Below, piece after piece: positions 11,152 to 20,946 of a DNA stretch of 64,000 nucleotides; position 1 is the stretch's first letter; the number at the start of each line of letters is the position of its first letter. Made by a program: the position numbers and the translations under genes. Below the pieces are notes generated by a model that was not told the DNA's origin, made no database searches, and saw nothing but the letters and a program-made list of their open reading frames with translations. The stretch is from Adiantum capillus-veneris. Its lineage: Eukaryota > Streptophyta > Polypodiopsida > Polypodiales > Pteridaceae. Where the stretch lies: positions 143,848,741 through 143,912,740 of the forward strand of contig CM043945.1 in assembly GCA_014529385.2 (NCBI GenBank), written 5' to 3'.

Positions 11152-11724
11152 GGGATACTAGATTTATCTCAAGAAAATTTTTCATAAGGAAACAAAGAAA
11201 GAATAAGGGTAAGTTGAAAAAGTAGATTGTTGGAAAAGTAACTTGTTGAAGAAGCTAATCTTTTTAACCTCTCTTTTTTCCGTAGTCAAATCGGTGGTCT
11301 TCAAGCAAAGTGCAATGGGAAAGAATCGGCTACGTCGACACACTTCATCGTTACTCTTTCAAAGCAAGGAGAAGACCCTGCCATATAACACTAAGGTAAT
11401 GTTATCTTGTTATTGCTCATTTTTAAAAGAGATTTACTTTCATGCTTACATAAATTCTTGCTTAAGCTCTTCGATTTTCATAAGCAATCCTTTTTGCTTA
11501 GGAGGAAGACATAACTTCTATGTTGGTTGTATATGCTTCGTCACCCACAGTTGGTTGTCTCACTGCAGCATTAGTGAAAGCTCCGCTTCCTTGTCCTATG
11601 TTTTCTCTTCCTCGCCTCCTCTTCCGTTTGGTCGACCTTGCCCGTTGACGTTCAGAGGTACATTATTAGCACCGGATGTTTGGGAAATCCTTTTTGGACA
11701 TCGACTTTTGTAATGTCCATACTC

Positions 11725-12336
11725 TTAGCATTCAAAAGATTTTATATTGGAAAACTCGGTAGCTGCCGTAGTAGCTACTACCGGACAATGGTCGTATGCA
11801 GGGTTGATTGGTCTGTTACTCCAGTTGTCTAGCCTGGCCCTCTTTGACAAATAGTATTGACTATCTTGGGTAGTCCTTTGAATCTCTTTAGCTAACGGTT
11901 TGGCCCTTAGCAAGGCATCTTGCAGAGTTGCTGGCCTGAGAGCTTCTAGTCGGTTGTTCAAGGGGTCGATGAGTCCTTGGCAGAACCGTGCTACTTGCTG
12001 TTCCAATGTCATCCTAGGAGCATATCTCCAAATTGTGACGAACTTCAAGTAGTATTCTTCGATGGAAGAAGTCAGCTGTCGAAGTGAGAAAAACTCATTC
12101 ATCTTCAAGGCTTTGTGAGTGGGTGGTAAGTATCGCTCCATCACAGCAGCCTTGATGTCTTCCCATGACTGGGAAGATCCCTTGATATCCAAGTCCCTGC
12201 AATGTTGTTTCCACCAGATCTTGGCATCGCCAGACAAGCGGAACATCGCAAGCATGGTTTGGTTCTCGGGTTGGGTTCCCGCAGCTTCGAAATAGTCGTC
12301 CATTGCTTCCATCCATACTTCCGTATCTCTCTCCAC
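11725..12336 (-). mobile_element. Element B Gag remnant
   Basis: The 203-residue frame contains the retrotransposon Gag (retrotrans_gag) pattern: 'EVWMEAMDDYFEAAGTQP', then 'LAMFRLSGDAKIWWKQHC', 'WEDIKAAVMERYLPP', and 'VARFCQGLIDPLNNRLEAL'. This is capsid-type Gag of Ty3/gypsy elements, which packages element RNA in virus-like particles. Gag-like sequence extends on both sides of the frame. It is a fossil with breaks. Its reading direction agrees with the LTR and primer site on its right. Confidence 0.85.
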
Positions 12337-12923
12337 ATTAACCCCTTCGCCTTTAAAGGTTGGAGGTTGAGCTTGCTTAAGGAGAAGTTTTTTCTCTTGA
12401 ATGGCAGTATATAGCGCAGTAGACGGTACCTATCCAATGGTATAAAACTCATTACTATAGCACTCTTCTCAAATGAACCTAGGCTTTTCCATACTCAAGA
12501 AGAAATTTAACTTTTTGGGCTTAACTAGCCTACTTAATCTGTACAGCTATCACAAAGGATTTAACCATTCCACCATTAGTTTAAATTCCATTGATTACAT
12601 CCAAAATTTTCCGATAAATAATGGTAAAAACTTTACTCGAGAACTTTGATCCATACTTATAACTTTACGTGCATCAACAGGCTACCTGCCCACAGCACTA
12701 GTCGCACCAACGACTTCTCAAAAAACATCATGTAGAACACACTGAATCCCAACAAGCTCAACGAGTAAACCTCTTTAACATCACTCAGGAGACAATCCAC
12801 TAGACAAATCCAATGTCATTACTATGGGAAACATCATGCTCAAGCTTTGAGTACCAGCTATCCTACTATCTCTTATTTTTTTAAAATTTCAAACAACATC
12901 ATTTTCCAGTTCCTAAACCTATA

Positions 12924-12935
12924 GCTCTGATACCA
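12924..12935 (-). other. Primer-binding site of element B
   Basis: Minus-strand TGGTATCAGAGC is complementary to the 3' end of plant initiator methionine tRNA. It lies two bases inside the inner LTR end at 12938, the normal place for first-strand priming. It fixes the element's direction as minus. Confidence 0.85.
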
Positions 12936-13960
12936 GGTGTGAGGTCCCCACCCCGTCGTCTCAGACGATGGATCTGATGGTAAACCTGGTGGCCACTAGA
13001 TCTACAGCGGAAGCAAACAAAGTGGTTTATGGTTCATCTAGCGGACGATCTCTCATCACCAAGTGAATCGAGATCGAGCCTACTAGCATTGAGATCTAGT
13101 TCCACCCCGCAGGGAAAGCGTGTCTAATCAATTATCGGTCCTAAAACCCACCTTCCAAGAGGAGAGAAGTCTCGAGTGCCTTTTTCCCCATGTTTCATAG
13201 GCACGTACATTTGAAACTTTTCCGCTCTAGGCACAATGAGTAATACTAGCGTCAACGTATAGAACTATGGGGACAGAGAGTTCCCGAACAATCTGGACCA
13301 CCCTTCTCATAGGCATTGGCAACCTGAGCCAAGCCCCCACTTTCCACCCCCACACTCACACTTCCTTGTGTGTCCTAATTACTACCACGAGATTGTTCAA
13401 CATATAAGTTCCTTGATTAGATTTCGATTCACAAGGTTCGTTAAAACAACCCTTCAATCAGTATTGCAAAGCGGCACCAAGATAGTAACTCTAGTAAAAA
13501 TTCTACTCAAACTTATTCATTTAAATTCCAATGTTCTGGAGATACAACATCCCCCCTCCAGCGAGAGTTTACTTCTCCCATTGTCGCCTAGCTGCCCATA
13601 AAACTAGGTATGTTCACCGCATAGAAAGCACGACATGGACATTCCCACCGCTTAACCAGCAGACGTGGATTCCCACCGCTTAACCAGCATACGTGGATTC
13701 AAGAGCCCTTGACCAAGAACTCTGCCCCTTGTGATTGGGAGGGGGTTCGGACTAGTATCAACATTGGAAATAGAAATGAACATGCCGAGCTAAATTTTCC
13801 CTAGCAGACATTCTTTCCTATTTCAAACAGTATACCGTCAACCATTGTTTCCTACTTAGAATTTAATATACAATTGAATTCAAATGCCGAGGTTTCCGTC
13901 GGATTTCTCCAACATATTTAGGGATATGTTCTTTCCTAACTTATCGTATGCAATGTTAAA

Positions 13961-14131
13961 TTAAACAACTTGAATAAAAATGTGACCTACCTCCTCCATT
14001 TCCTCGTCATTGGCCCGTGAGATGGCCGGTACTTGGTCGTCCATGGGAGCTTTTCCTTTCCCATTCACGTTGCTTGTTCCCGCCTCGCGGTCGTGGGCAC
14101 CACCGAAGCGAGTTCTCTTTATCGGGGCCAT
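13961..14131 (-). other. Short Gag-like leader frame inside the LTR of B
   Basis: An ATG at 14131 opens about 56 codons on the minus strand: 'MAPIKRTRFGGAHDREAGTS', a basic and Gly/Ser-rich start, then an acidic 'ANDEEMEEVGH' stretch. Gypsy Gag proteins often start with a comparable basic leader, and no other Gag start is evident closer to the primer site. It lies wholly inside the LTR. Whether it is translated, part of a spliced leader or chance is open. Confidence 0.4.
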
Positions 14132-14962
14132 TTTATACTCACTACTTAATTGATAAACTTGGAGAAAAGAACTAATGTCCGAGAGTACCATAACAATCAA
14201 GATGACAGATTAGAATCACTGAACAATTCATTCTATACGAGATGGTTAGGTTTCCTTCAAGACATAGTATTTTATGGATAGTACCTTACATGTTCTATGG
14301 GAACTGACTCTAAAATTTAAATACTTGGCCTAGGTAATTAAGAATTTCAGAATTTTACTAATCAAATTACTAGAGGGATGAATTAGACATGCTCAATCAC
14401 CTTCCTAATGCAAGTAGAAAGATGCAGAATTACCGTATGCATAGGTGAGAGAAAATTCTCTTCCTAGTGGATTAATAACGGATTAATTTCCCTTAATTAC
14501 TTCCTAATCTATGAACAGATTGAATCTAATTTAGCTACTCAAACATTGTGTGGTAATATGATGAAAATGACCAATTCCACATCATTATCGGCTTGATAAT
14601 TAATTTACTATGAAGACTAGCGGGAGATTTCTTCTTACTAATCATGCATTAATCTATGATTAGGAGAGGTTAATTGCTTGCATAATTAACAATTGGATGA
14701 TGATTATGTAATAGACTAATGATATGGATAATTAGAGAGTAGCTATTGAGAAATATAGCTAGGATTAAGCATAACAGTTGCGAGATTAGAAGAATGATAG
14801 AGAGATTTGCAGCAAAGCATAAATCAAATCGATATTACCGTGATTAGGGGCTGAAATCTACTCAAATTTCTGATCCAATGGAGTTCTCGGGATGAGAATC
14901 GGGCAGCACTTCCCTCCTTTGCTTCTTCTCCAAAAACTATGTGTACCGGCAGCACCTCCCCA

Positions 14963-14963
<1 letters not shown>

Positions 14964-15049
<86 letters not shown>

Positions 15050-15083
15050 GAGTGGGTGTGTGAGCATGTGTGTGTGTGTGTGA
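14964..15083. repeat. (GT)n microsatellite
   Basis: Nearly pure GT repeats are broken by 'aagtg', 'actgagtggg' and 'gagcat'. They lie inside the LTR of element B. The long frames that cross this stretch in several phases are microsatellite artefacts. Confidence 0.95.
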
Positions 15084-15750
15084 GCACACTCTTAAATAGG
15101 CCTCTCAAGCTGAAAATCGACCAAACTTGCTATTTGCATCTGAATGAGCACTCTCTTCATGCATTGGCAAGTCTAGTTACCTGCCTACCAAGTGTCTAGT
15201 TAGCTAGTCTAACTGGCTCTCACACTCACTCTCAAGCTTGGAAACTCTCCCACAACTCCCACAAGACAAGAGAGCGCCCCCTAGCTGCTAAATCAAGCTC
15301 TGAGTGGCCTGGAACCTGTTCCCACACAGCCTCGAGCCCCGGTGCCTCCCCGCTCAACCTTAGGAAATTTTGGTTTTAGGCTAAAACGGGCCATACGAGT
15401 CGAAATTTAATGCCGTAAATTGCTATACTAAGCTCTAACTAAGGCGTATCTGTCCGAGTACCTACCATATTTAGCAGCCCCCGGGGTCCAAAAATGCATT
15501 TTTTTCAAATTCGGGGTACGGGTGCAGTTTTTCGAGACGATCAAAACTAAACGGGTCGGGTGACCAAAAACTTACTATTTTTGGAAATTTTTCACAAAAA
15601 TTGTTTTAATTAACATTTTGAAGCTTCATAACATTCTAAACGTCATGGCACTGACAGAATTTAGAAAACTGCTAAAAATAGTAACTTTTTTCATTATGTT
15701 TATTCCATGGTACAATGGTCCTCTTTTTGGTCGGGGTCAGAGACCTTACA

Positions 15751-16290
15751 CTCTTCCACGTGACATAGTATTTCCTATGGCCTCTTCTTTTTAATGGTTC
15801 AAAAGTTGCACCATCACTTTCTTCAGAGGAAGAAGAATTTGAGGAAGATGGAGAAGAGGGTGACCTTTTTCTCGCCTTTTTCTTGCCTTAATCTTCTTTG
15901 TCTTCACCATCACTTTCATGAGAGGAAGATGATGAAGAAGATGGATAAGAGGGTGTCCTCTTTCTTGCCTTTTTCTTCTCTTGATTTTTTCATCCCTCTT
16001 TGAATTATGGTGTGGAGAAGTGTGCGATGGTCTTCTCCGTTTTGGAGGTGATATAGAGCGTTTAGCCCGCCATCTTCGTGGAGCCATCTCTGCTGAGGTG
16101 GTAGGAGACTCACTTCTTTCTTGTTCCTTTGGTGGGGGCTCTTGAGTTCTTCTTTGAGAAGGAGATGCGTCATCAAGAAGAGAATTTCTGAGCCCTTCGT
16201 ACGGATCCTCTTCTTCTTCTCGAATCGGAGAGAGGCCTATTTTGGAAGTCTCACAAGGAGGCTGCCTAGGTGCTCTCTCGGCATGGTGGG
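15751..16290 (-). mobile_element. Element C, inner part: gag remnant
   Basis: The minus strand matches the Gag region of F about 40110-40650: 'PPCETSKIGLSPIREEEEDP', 'SLLDDASPSQRRTQEPPPKE', and the Arg/Ser-rich 'RAKRSISPPKRRRPSHTSP'. It ends at GTGGG (16286-16290), the target duplication of element D. The same Gag frame resumes at 23784, so C was one piece before D inserted. The pol region and 3' LTR of C are not found to the left; B and the LTR of A lie there instead. It is a broken fossil. Confidence 0.9.
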
Positions 16291-17821
16291 TGATAGCGGG
16301 AAAAAGAGCAGTGCAATCGGGTGGCCTCTGTACTCGTGCACACTCCACAAACCACGCCTCATGCAAACAAGCAAAGAACAAAACAAAGGGGGCACCACCC
16401 TAAATTAAGAGGTTTAGGGACCTCACACATAGTGCACATAGGCAAGTGAGACTTCTGGCATTATGATGGCATCAAAACATATGGAAAAACACATAGAAAC
16501 GAAGCTTAGGGACCTTATGTAGCATATATATACACAAGACATCAACTTAACAATACAACGGCATATGATCATACATAACAAGGATATAGAGAAGCAAGCC
16601 AAGGATGGCATAATCCCTTGTCAAAAAACAATCAACCCAGCAAGTAGGTATGATCCTACTAGCAACACATCAATACCTTAGAGAATGATGGCGAGGATGG
16701 TGGCCATGGAGCATGAGAGAAGACTCCTTATTTAGGTTCTAGGGCTAGTAATGTAGCATACTAGAGGGAGAGAGAGAGAGGGAGAGAGAGTAGAGCTCCA
16801 TCCATATCCTCGTTGTGAGAAATGTCGCCATAGCTTCATTGCTTGGTGAAGTGGGTGAAGTGTTGGTTTTGAGTGAGAGAAGGCCTCCTTATATAGGTTT
16901 CTGAGAGGGTTTAGGATTAGGGATAAACATGCTTAAATCCGCTGATTGGGGTTACTTTTTGCTTAGGGTGGTCAACAGATTGAGGTCACCTGATATGTCA
17001 CCATCAAGATATTCTCTAGAGTGATGTGAGAGGGGAGGGTAAATGCTGATTTTTGTGATTGTGACACATGGGGATAAGGCCTTGACCAGCATTTAAGAGC
17101 ATGTAAGGTGGCTGTTGAAACTGGAGGTTCTGCACATGTCAGGGGGGGGCCTGCGGGGGGGAGGTGGCAGCTGGGTCCTCCTGAATATCAAATTCTCAAA
17201 AAATCCTCAACCATGGCTTCTTTTGACATGTGTTCTTTGAAAAAATCAGCATGTCTCTTTTCAACTCAAAAGTCTTTATCCCTATTGACTCACCTTTACC
17301 ATAAGATTTTCCCCTTTTCTCCTCCTGTAACTGCATTGTTGATGCCCAATCACTGCTTCTAGTAACAGTGAACTGTTACCTACCAAATACTTATGGTGCA
17401 GTAAAAAATATTTACCATGGGTAAAAAAAGTTACTGTAGGTAAAAAGTGATTTGTATTTACCATGTAGGTGAAAAATATTTACTGTAGGTAAAAAATATT
17501 TACTGTGGTAAAAAATATTTACTGTCGGTAAAAAAAGTGAAAACGGAGTATGCTGTGCTGTGAGTCCACACGAACATCCTCGTGTAAATTTCACTAGAAA
17601 TTCACACCTAGAATGGGCTATTCTGTAAGATATAGGTTGTAGGCATGCATAAGAGCTCGTTCCCACGTATCTTTTGTCCATGGCACTTTTTACTCTTTGG
17701 TGCTTGTGAAGTAGATTTTTCTTCTCTTTCGAGATCCCTTGGACTAGAGTATCCTCATCTCCCCAACAACTGACTGTGCCTTAATTGCATCTTCAAAAGG
17801 GGTCCTAAAAACCATGCATCA
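16291..17821 (-). repeat. Element D left (3') LTR
   Basis: Starts TGATAGCGGG and ends CATGCATCA. It is about 99% identical to 22263-23783. A TATA-like box in minus sense (CCTATATAAGG) lies at about 16889-16899. A small GA-repeat length difference near 16770 separates the two LTRs. An 84-codon frame (17108-17362, repeated at 23068-23322) is identical simply because the LTRs are. Confidence 0.93.
17400..17535. repeat. AT-rich palindromic short tandem array in the LTR of D
   Basis: Five or six copies of a roughly 20-bp unit related to GGTAAAAAATATTTACTGT. The core GTAAA...TTTAC is itself palindromic. The array is repeated in the other LTR at about 23358-23497 with small differences. It lies upstream of the TATA-like box in minus sense, where U3 enhancer repeats are usual. 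Confidence 0.75.
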
Positions 17822-17847
17822 TATAGCCCTCCCCCTTAAGCTAGAGG
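17822..17847 (-). other. Polypurine tract of element D
   Basis: In minus sense the bases next to the 3' LTR are purine-rich (CTTAAGGGGGAGGGCTATA). This is the usual primer for second-strand synthesis and agrees with the minus orientation. Confidence 0.75.
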
Positions 17848-18288
17848 TATTTGATGCCTCTAGCTGTAGGTTGTGCTACAATAGGGTTGTCTTGAATACT
17901 TACCCACCTAGTACCAATTGAATTTGCCATGTTACTGCTTTCTTGGCTGATGCACCCTGTTTAGTCCTTTCTGATGAATAATTGTATCCATCCATGACTA
18001 ACAACTGGTCTCCTAGACCCTTGAAAGCCATACCCCATCCATTGTCAATATCCACTTTCACTGGTAGCATTCTCTCTTTTTTTTTTTCTTCTCTTTTTTT
18101 CCTTTTTTTTAATAAAAAAACCCCAACCCCTCGTTAAGCATTCATGCTCAACCATAGTATTATTTAGGTAAAAGATGACTGTATAGAGAGAATTATATAA
18201 CATAGAGCTATAGACTACATAAGAAAAATGATAGTATAGTGGCTATATAGATAGGATAGAGATAGAGAAAAAAGCATCTGCTACTGCA
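17848..18288. other. Element D 3' untranslated stretch
   Basis: No coding sequence is recognised between the polypurine tract and the 161-codon ORF. A long pyrimidine/T-rich run sits at about 18070-18120 (purine-rich in minus sense) and may be a second polypurine-like tract. Confidence 0.5.
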
Positions 18289-18774
18289 TCACCCTCCAGG
18301 GTCAAATGGAAAGCTCAAAGCTCCCCCACGCATGGTGTAGAATCCACCTGGATCAAAAGTAAAGCATTGCTCATTGCCATCAACCTGTAAAACATGTATA
18401 TCCAAGCCTTCCTTTGCACTTGTAGGCCAATAGACAGGCCACCCTTCCAGCTCTTTATAGCACGGAGCTTCGTCACCCTGCATCCATAATCCTTCGTGTC
18501 CACTATAAGCATACTTGCCATCACTTGAGAAACCTGAATCATAAGGAGCTATCCTATCATCTGCTACAGAACCCTCCATGGTATAGTCCACTTCAAAAAA
18601 ACCTCGCCATTGATACAAAAATATATGTAAAGCAACCTCCAATAACACATGTATCCATAGCATCACATAACATAGCAAGACCCTGCCATTTGCCTCCACT
18701 TGCTGCATAGCCAAGCAAAACTGATCACTTTTCAAACCTGTATCCAAACCCTCTGTAAACGTCTCCACAACCAT
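18289..18774 (-). CDS. Element D unknown ORF, 161 codons
   Basis: I do not recognise this frame. It follows the protease ORF by about 40 bases in the same direction, where reverse transcriptase would begin in a full element. The middle part is hydrophobic ('VLLCYVMLWIHVLLEVALHI', a possible membrane segment around residues 33-52). The second half is acidic and aromatic and rich in Gly ('DSGFSSDGKYAYSGHEGLW', 'FTFDPGGFYTMRGGALSF'). None of the RT, RNase H or integrase signatures (YxDD-type, DxSxxG-type, HHCC) is present. It could be a real accessory protein, a captured fragment, or a chance frame. Confidence 0.45.
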   Translation of the reverse strand: MVVETFTEGLDTGLKSDQFCLAMQQVEANGRVLLCYVMLWIHVLLEVALHIFLYQWRGFFEVDYTMEGSVADDRIAPYDSGFSSDGKYAYSGHEGLWMQGDEAPCYKELEGWPVYWPTSAKEGLDIHVLQVDGNEQCFTFDPGGFYTMRGGALSFPFDPGG

Positions 18775-18813
18775 CTCTTTATACTCAGAAACATGACCTA
18801 CTAGAGCTTCAAC

Positions 18814-19734
18814 CTATGCAAATACCTCATCACCAACAAGGTTGACGGCACCTTCCTTTAATTGGATATGGTGTTGGGTTACCGTCACTCCTTTAATGTG
18901 CTCGTAATCAGTTATAAAGAGGCCAGCATGCTTCTTTAGTACCTGCAAATAGGGTTCTCTCTCTTCTTCTAGTAGGTCCTTAGCTAGCATCTCCTCTAAG
19001 CCTGTGGCTTCTTCCTTGTTTAGAGAGTCTTGACCACCTTCTCCTTCTGGGTTTCGCAGTATTATACCCATGACTTCCAAAGAGCTAGCATCCTCCTCAG
19101 ATGACTCATCCTCAGATGAAGAGCAACTGCTTGTGCTCCATTCATCCATAGAAGTCTCCATCTCTAGGTCTTGTTGTCTACCCTGCTTCATGTCATACAC
19201 AATTTTTTGTTGCTTGCCACTTACCTTATGATTTGGTCGCAACTCAAGGGAACCTGTCTCCCAATCTTGCCTAGCTTTCATAGCCATAAGCCAAGGTCTT
19301 CCAAGGATTAGCGGATAGCCCTCTCCCTTAGTTGGGATCACATAAGCATCAATTGAGATTGCAACACCAAAAGCTGAAACCTTCACTCCATTAACCTTTC
19401 CCACACAAGCCACCCTTACATTATTTGCCATCTTAGCTTGTAAGGAAGTTTTCTCGTTTACTTCCAAACCCAACCTGTGCATTAATTTCTCTGTCATAAC
19501 ACAAATCTCGGCTCCACCATCTACATACACATTGGAGATTCGCTGATTCTTAATCTCTGCATCAATGACTGGCACGATATCCTTCATGCCTCTTGCACTA
19601 ATAGACCCAACTGACTTTGCCTTAGCCCTCCTGGTGCTGACCATCTTAGACCAGGTTCTACGCATCTTTGGGGAAAGGTGGAGGAGTTGCTGCCATGAAA
19701 TCTTTGGTCCTTGCTTACTCACATCTGCTACCAT
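18814..19734 (-). CDS. Element D aspartic protease ORF
   Basis: The 306-codon frame starts three bases after the end of the Gag frame. A retropepsin-like core is visible: 'NVYVDGGAEICVMTEKLMHR' with the catalytic Asp at about residue 72 in a DGGAE setting (DSGA in many relatives), then the flap region, and 'YPLILGRPWLMAMKA' about 95 residues later, the second conserved retropepsin block. The C-terminal third is acidic, followed by 'VTQHHIQLKEGAV', which resembles the linker that precedes RT in gypsy Pol; then the frame ends. The enzyme would cut Gag during particle maturation. Confidence 0.75.
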   Translation of the reverse strand: MVADVSKQGPKISWQQLLHLSPKMRRTWSKMVSTRRAKAKSVGSISARGMKDIVPVIDAEIKNQRISNVYVDGGAEICVMTEKLMHRLGLEVNEKTSLQAKMANNVRVACVGKVNGVKVSAFGVAISIDAYVIPTKGEGYPLILGRPWLMAMKARQDWETGSLELRPNHKVSGKQQKIVYDMKQGRQQDLEMETSMDEWSTSSCSSSEDESSEEDASSLEVMGIILRNPEGEGGQDSLNKEEATGLEEMLAKDLLEEEREPYLQVLKKHAGLFITDYEHIKGVTVTQHHIQLKEGAVNLVGDEVFA

Positions 19735-19737
19735 GTC

Positions 19738-20946
19738 TTAAGGTATGGATCCTACCCCAAGTGGAAAGTATTCTACTCCTATGTGCCTCCTTGACCTACT
19801 CTTCCTTTTCTTGTCTCCTATCACTTGGGAGGAACCCTCATTCCCTTTATCCAGCTCTGAAGCTTCCATTTCATCAGTTCTTTGTCTCCTAACTCTCTTT
19901 ATTGGCATGGCAACAGCTTCCTCCATTTTTTCTTTCCCTTTATCCTTACCATTGTCAAGACTTATGACAGAGACAGCCCTGTCCTCCCCTCCCGATGGTA
20001 GTGGAGGGATCTCTGCTGGTGCTTGTGGTGGTGGAGGAGGGGGTCTCAATATTTGGATTGGTGGAGCCATGTGTGCATTTTGTCCATTTAGTGGCCTAGC
20101 TCGAGGAGGAGTGACTTGCTGACGAGGAGGCCGTCTTTGATTACCATTTCCTTGATAGCGTCGTGGATGGGGGCAATAATACATGCCGTGACCTACCTCT
20201 CCACAGTTGTAGCAAATGTACTCACGTGCTTGCCTTTGTCCTTCTTGTCTATTTCGTTCATTTCCTGGCTGCAGAGACCTTACACCTTGAACCAGATTGA
20301 TGGACAGGCTCTCTAGTTGATTGGTGATTTGTTGAAGTAATTCTTGTTGAGAGGACTCTTGGTCTGTTGCTCCTGTCCCTGCTACTACCCTTGCCGTAGG
20401 TTGAGCTAGCGGTGGAGGCTCCATTCCCCCTTGTAGTTGAGCTTGGAATTTTAACTTCCTATCCTTCTCCCTTGCATAAGTCATAGTTTTATCAAAGGTA
20501 TCTGGGAATTTACCTTTTACCTTTTCTCGAAGGATGGGGTAAAGCCCTGCCAGGAAACAGTCCTTTTTTAGGCATTCTAGCGCCCTTTCTCCTTCACCTA
20601 GTGATGCACACCATTTCTCCCACAGGTTGGAAAAATTTCCTTCATAGCTTCTATAGTCATTGGGTGATGTTTGGCGTAGCTCTAAGAGCTGTCTCCATAT
20701 CTCCTCTGGAGGCTCATGGCGGCGAAATTCTTCGATGAAGGCCATCTTTAAGGACTCCCAGTCTCTTCTTTCTTCAAGTGCCAAAGTTTGATACCATAAT
20801 TTTGCACCTTCCCTCGAGACCAAAGGAAAGGCTCTTAACTTAGTAGCTTCGTCATCCCTTCCCGATACCAGAAAGGCCATTTCCAAATTATCCAAAAAAT
20901 CTGGAGCAACCTCCCCAGGCTTACCATAAAAATTAGGGAAGGCCAT
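19738..20946 (-). CDS. Element D Gag
   Basis: A 402-codon frame. It begins 'MAFPNFYGKPGEVAPDFLDN', followed by the retrotransposon Gag fold region ('REGAKLWYQTL', 'WESLKMAFIEEFRR', 'FLAGLYPILREKVKG', residues about 1-160). A Pro/Gln-rich linker follows, then one CCHC zinc knuckle, 'CYNCGEVGHGMYYC' (about residues 245-258), which binds RNA. A Pro-rich stretch comes next, and a basic tail near the end ('KKRKSRSRRH') that could act as a nuclear signal. The frame is uninterrupted. Its protein would form virus-like particles; Gag without Pol suits a non-autonomous element. Confidence 0.88.
   Translation of the reverse strand: MAFPNFYGKPGEVAPDFLDNLEMAFLVSGRDDEATKLRAFPLVSREGAKLWYQTLALEERRDWESLKMAFIEEFRRHEPPEEIWRQLLELRQTSPNDYRSYEGNFSNLWEKWCASLGEGERALECLKKDCFLAGLYPILREKVKGKFPDTFDKTMTYAREKDRKLKFQAQLQGGMEPPPLAQPTARVVAGTGATDQESSQQELLQQITNQLESLSINLVQGVRSLQPGNERNRQEGQRQAREYICYNCGEVGHGMYYCPHPRRYQGNGNQRRPPRQQVTPPRARPLNGQNAHMAPPIQILRPPPPPPQAPAEIPPLPSGGEDRAVSVISLDNGKDKGKEKMEEAVAMPIKRVRRQRTDEMEASELDKGNEGSSQVIGDKKRKSRSRRHIGVEYFPLGVGSIP

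Larger units (their letters stand above)
10950..15750 (-). mobile_element. Element B: Ty3/gypsy remnant (Gag piece plus 5' LTR)
   Basis: From right to left the minus strand shows an LTR (12938-15750), an initiator-Met-type primer site (12924-12935) and a Gag region (about 11500-12460). No pol or second LTR is recognised; the left part ends against the LTR of element A. The right LTR edge abuts Gag sequence of element C, so B inserted into C and the left side was later lost or rearranged. It is broken and incomplete. The LTRs cannot be compared for age because only one is present. Confidence 0.75.
12938..15750 (-). repeat. Element B 5' LTR (2.8 kb)
   Basis: On the minus strand it begins TGTAAGGTC (15742-15750) and ends GACCTCACA (12938-12946), a near-perfect 9-bp terminal inverted repeat with TG...CA ends. 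The length of 2813 bp is large for a plant LTR. It contains a GT repeat (14964-15083) and a short frame resembling a Gag start (13961-14131). Beyond its right edge the sequence is Gag of element C ('ctcttccacgtgacatag' matches 'ctcttccatgcggcatag' in F near 40118). Confidence 0.8.

Noticed and set aside
11243-11713. 156-codon plus-strand frame
   Set aside because: It lies opposite the Gag end of element B and has a low-complexity, Ser-rich composition without motifs.
14824-15199. Frames of His/Thr or Cys/Val repeats
   Set aside because: Pure translation of the GT microsatellite.
17108-17362. 84-codon frame found twice (also 23068-23322)
   Set aside because: Identical only because both copies lie in the LTRs of D; it runs against the element and has no recognised motif.
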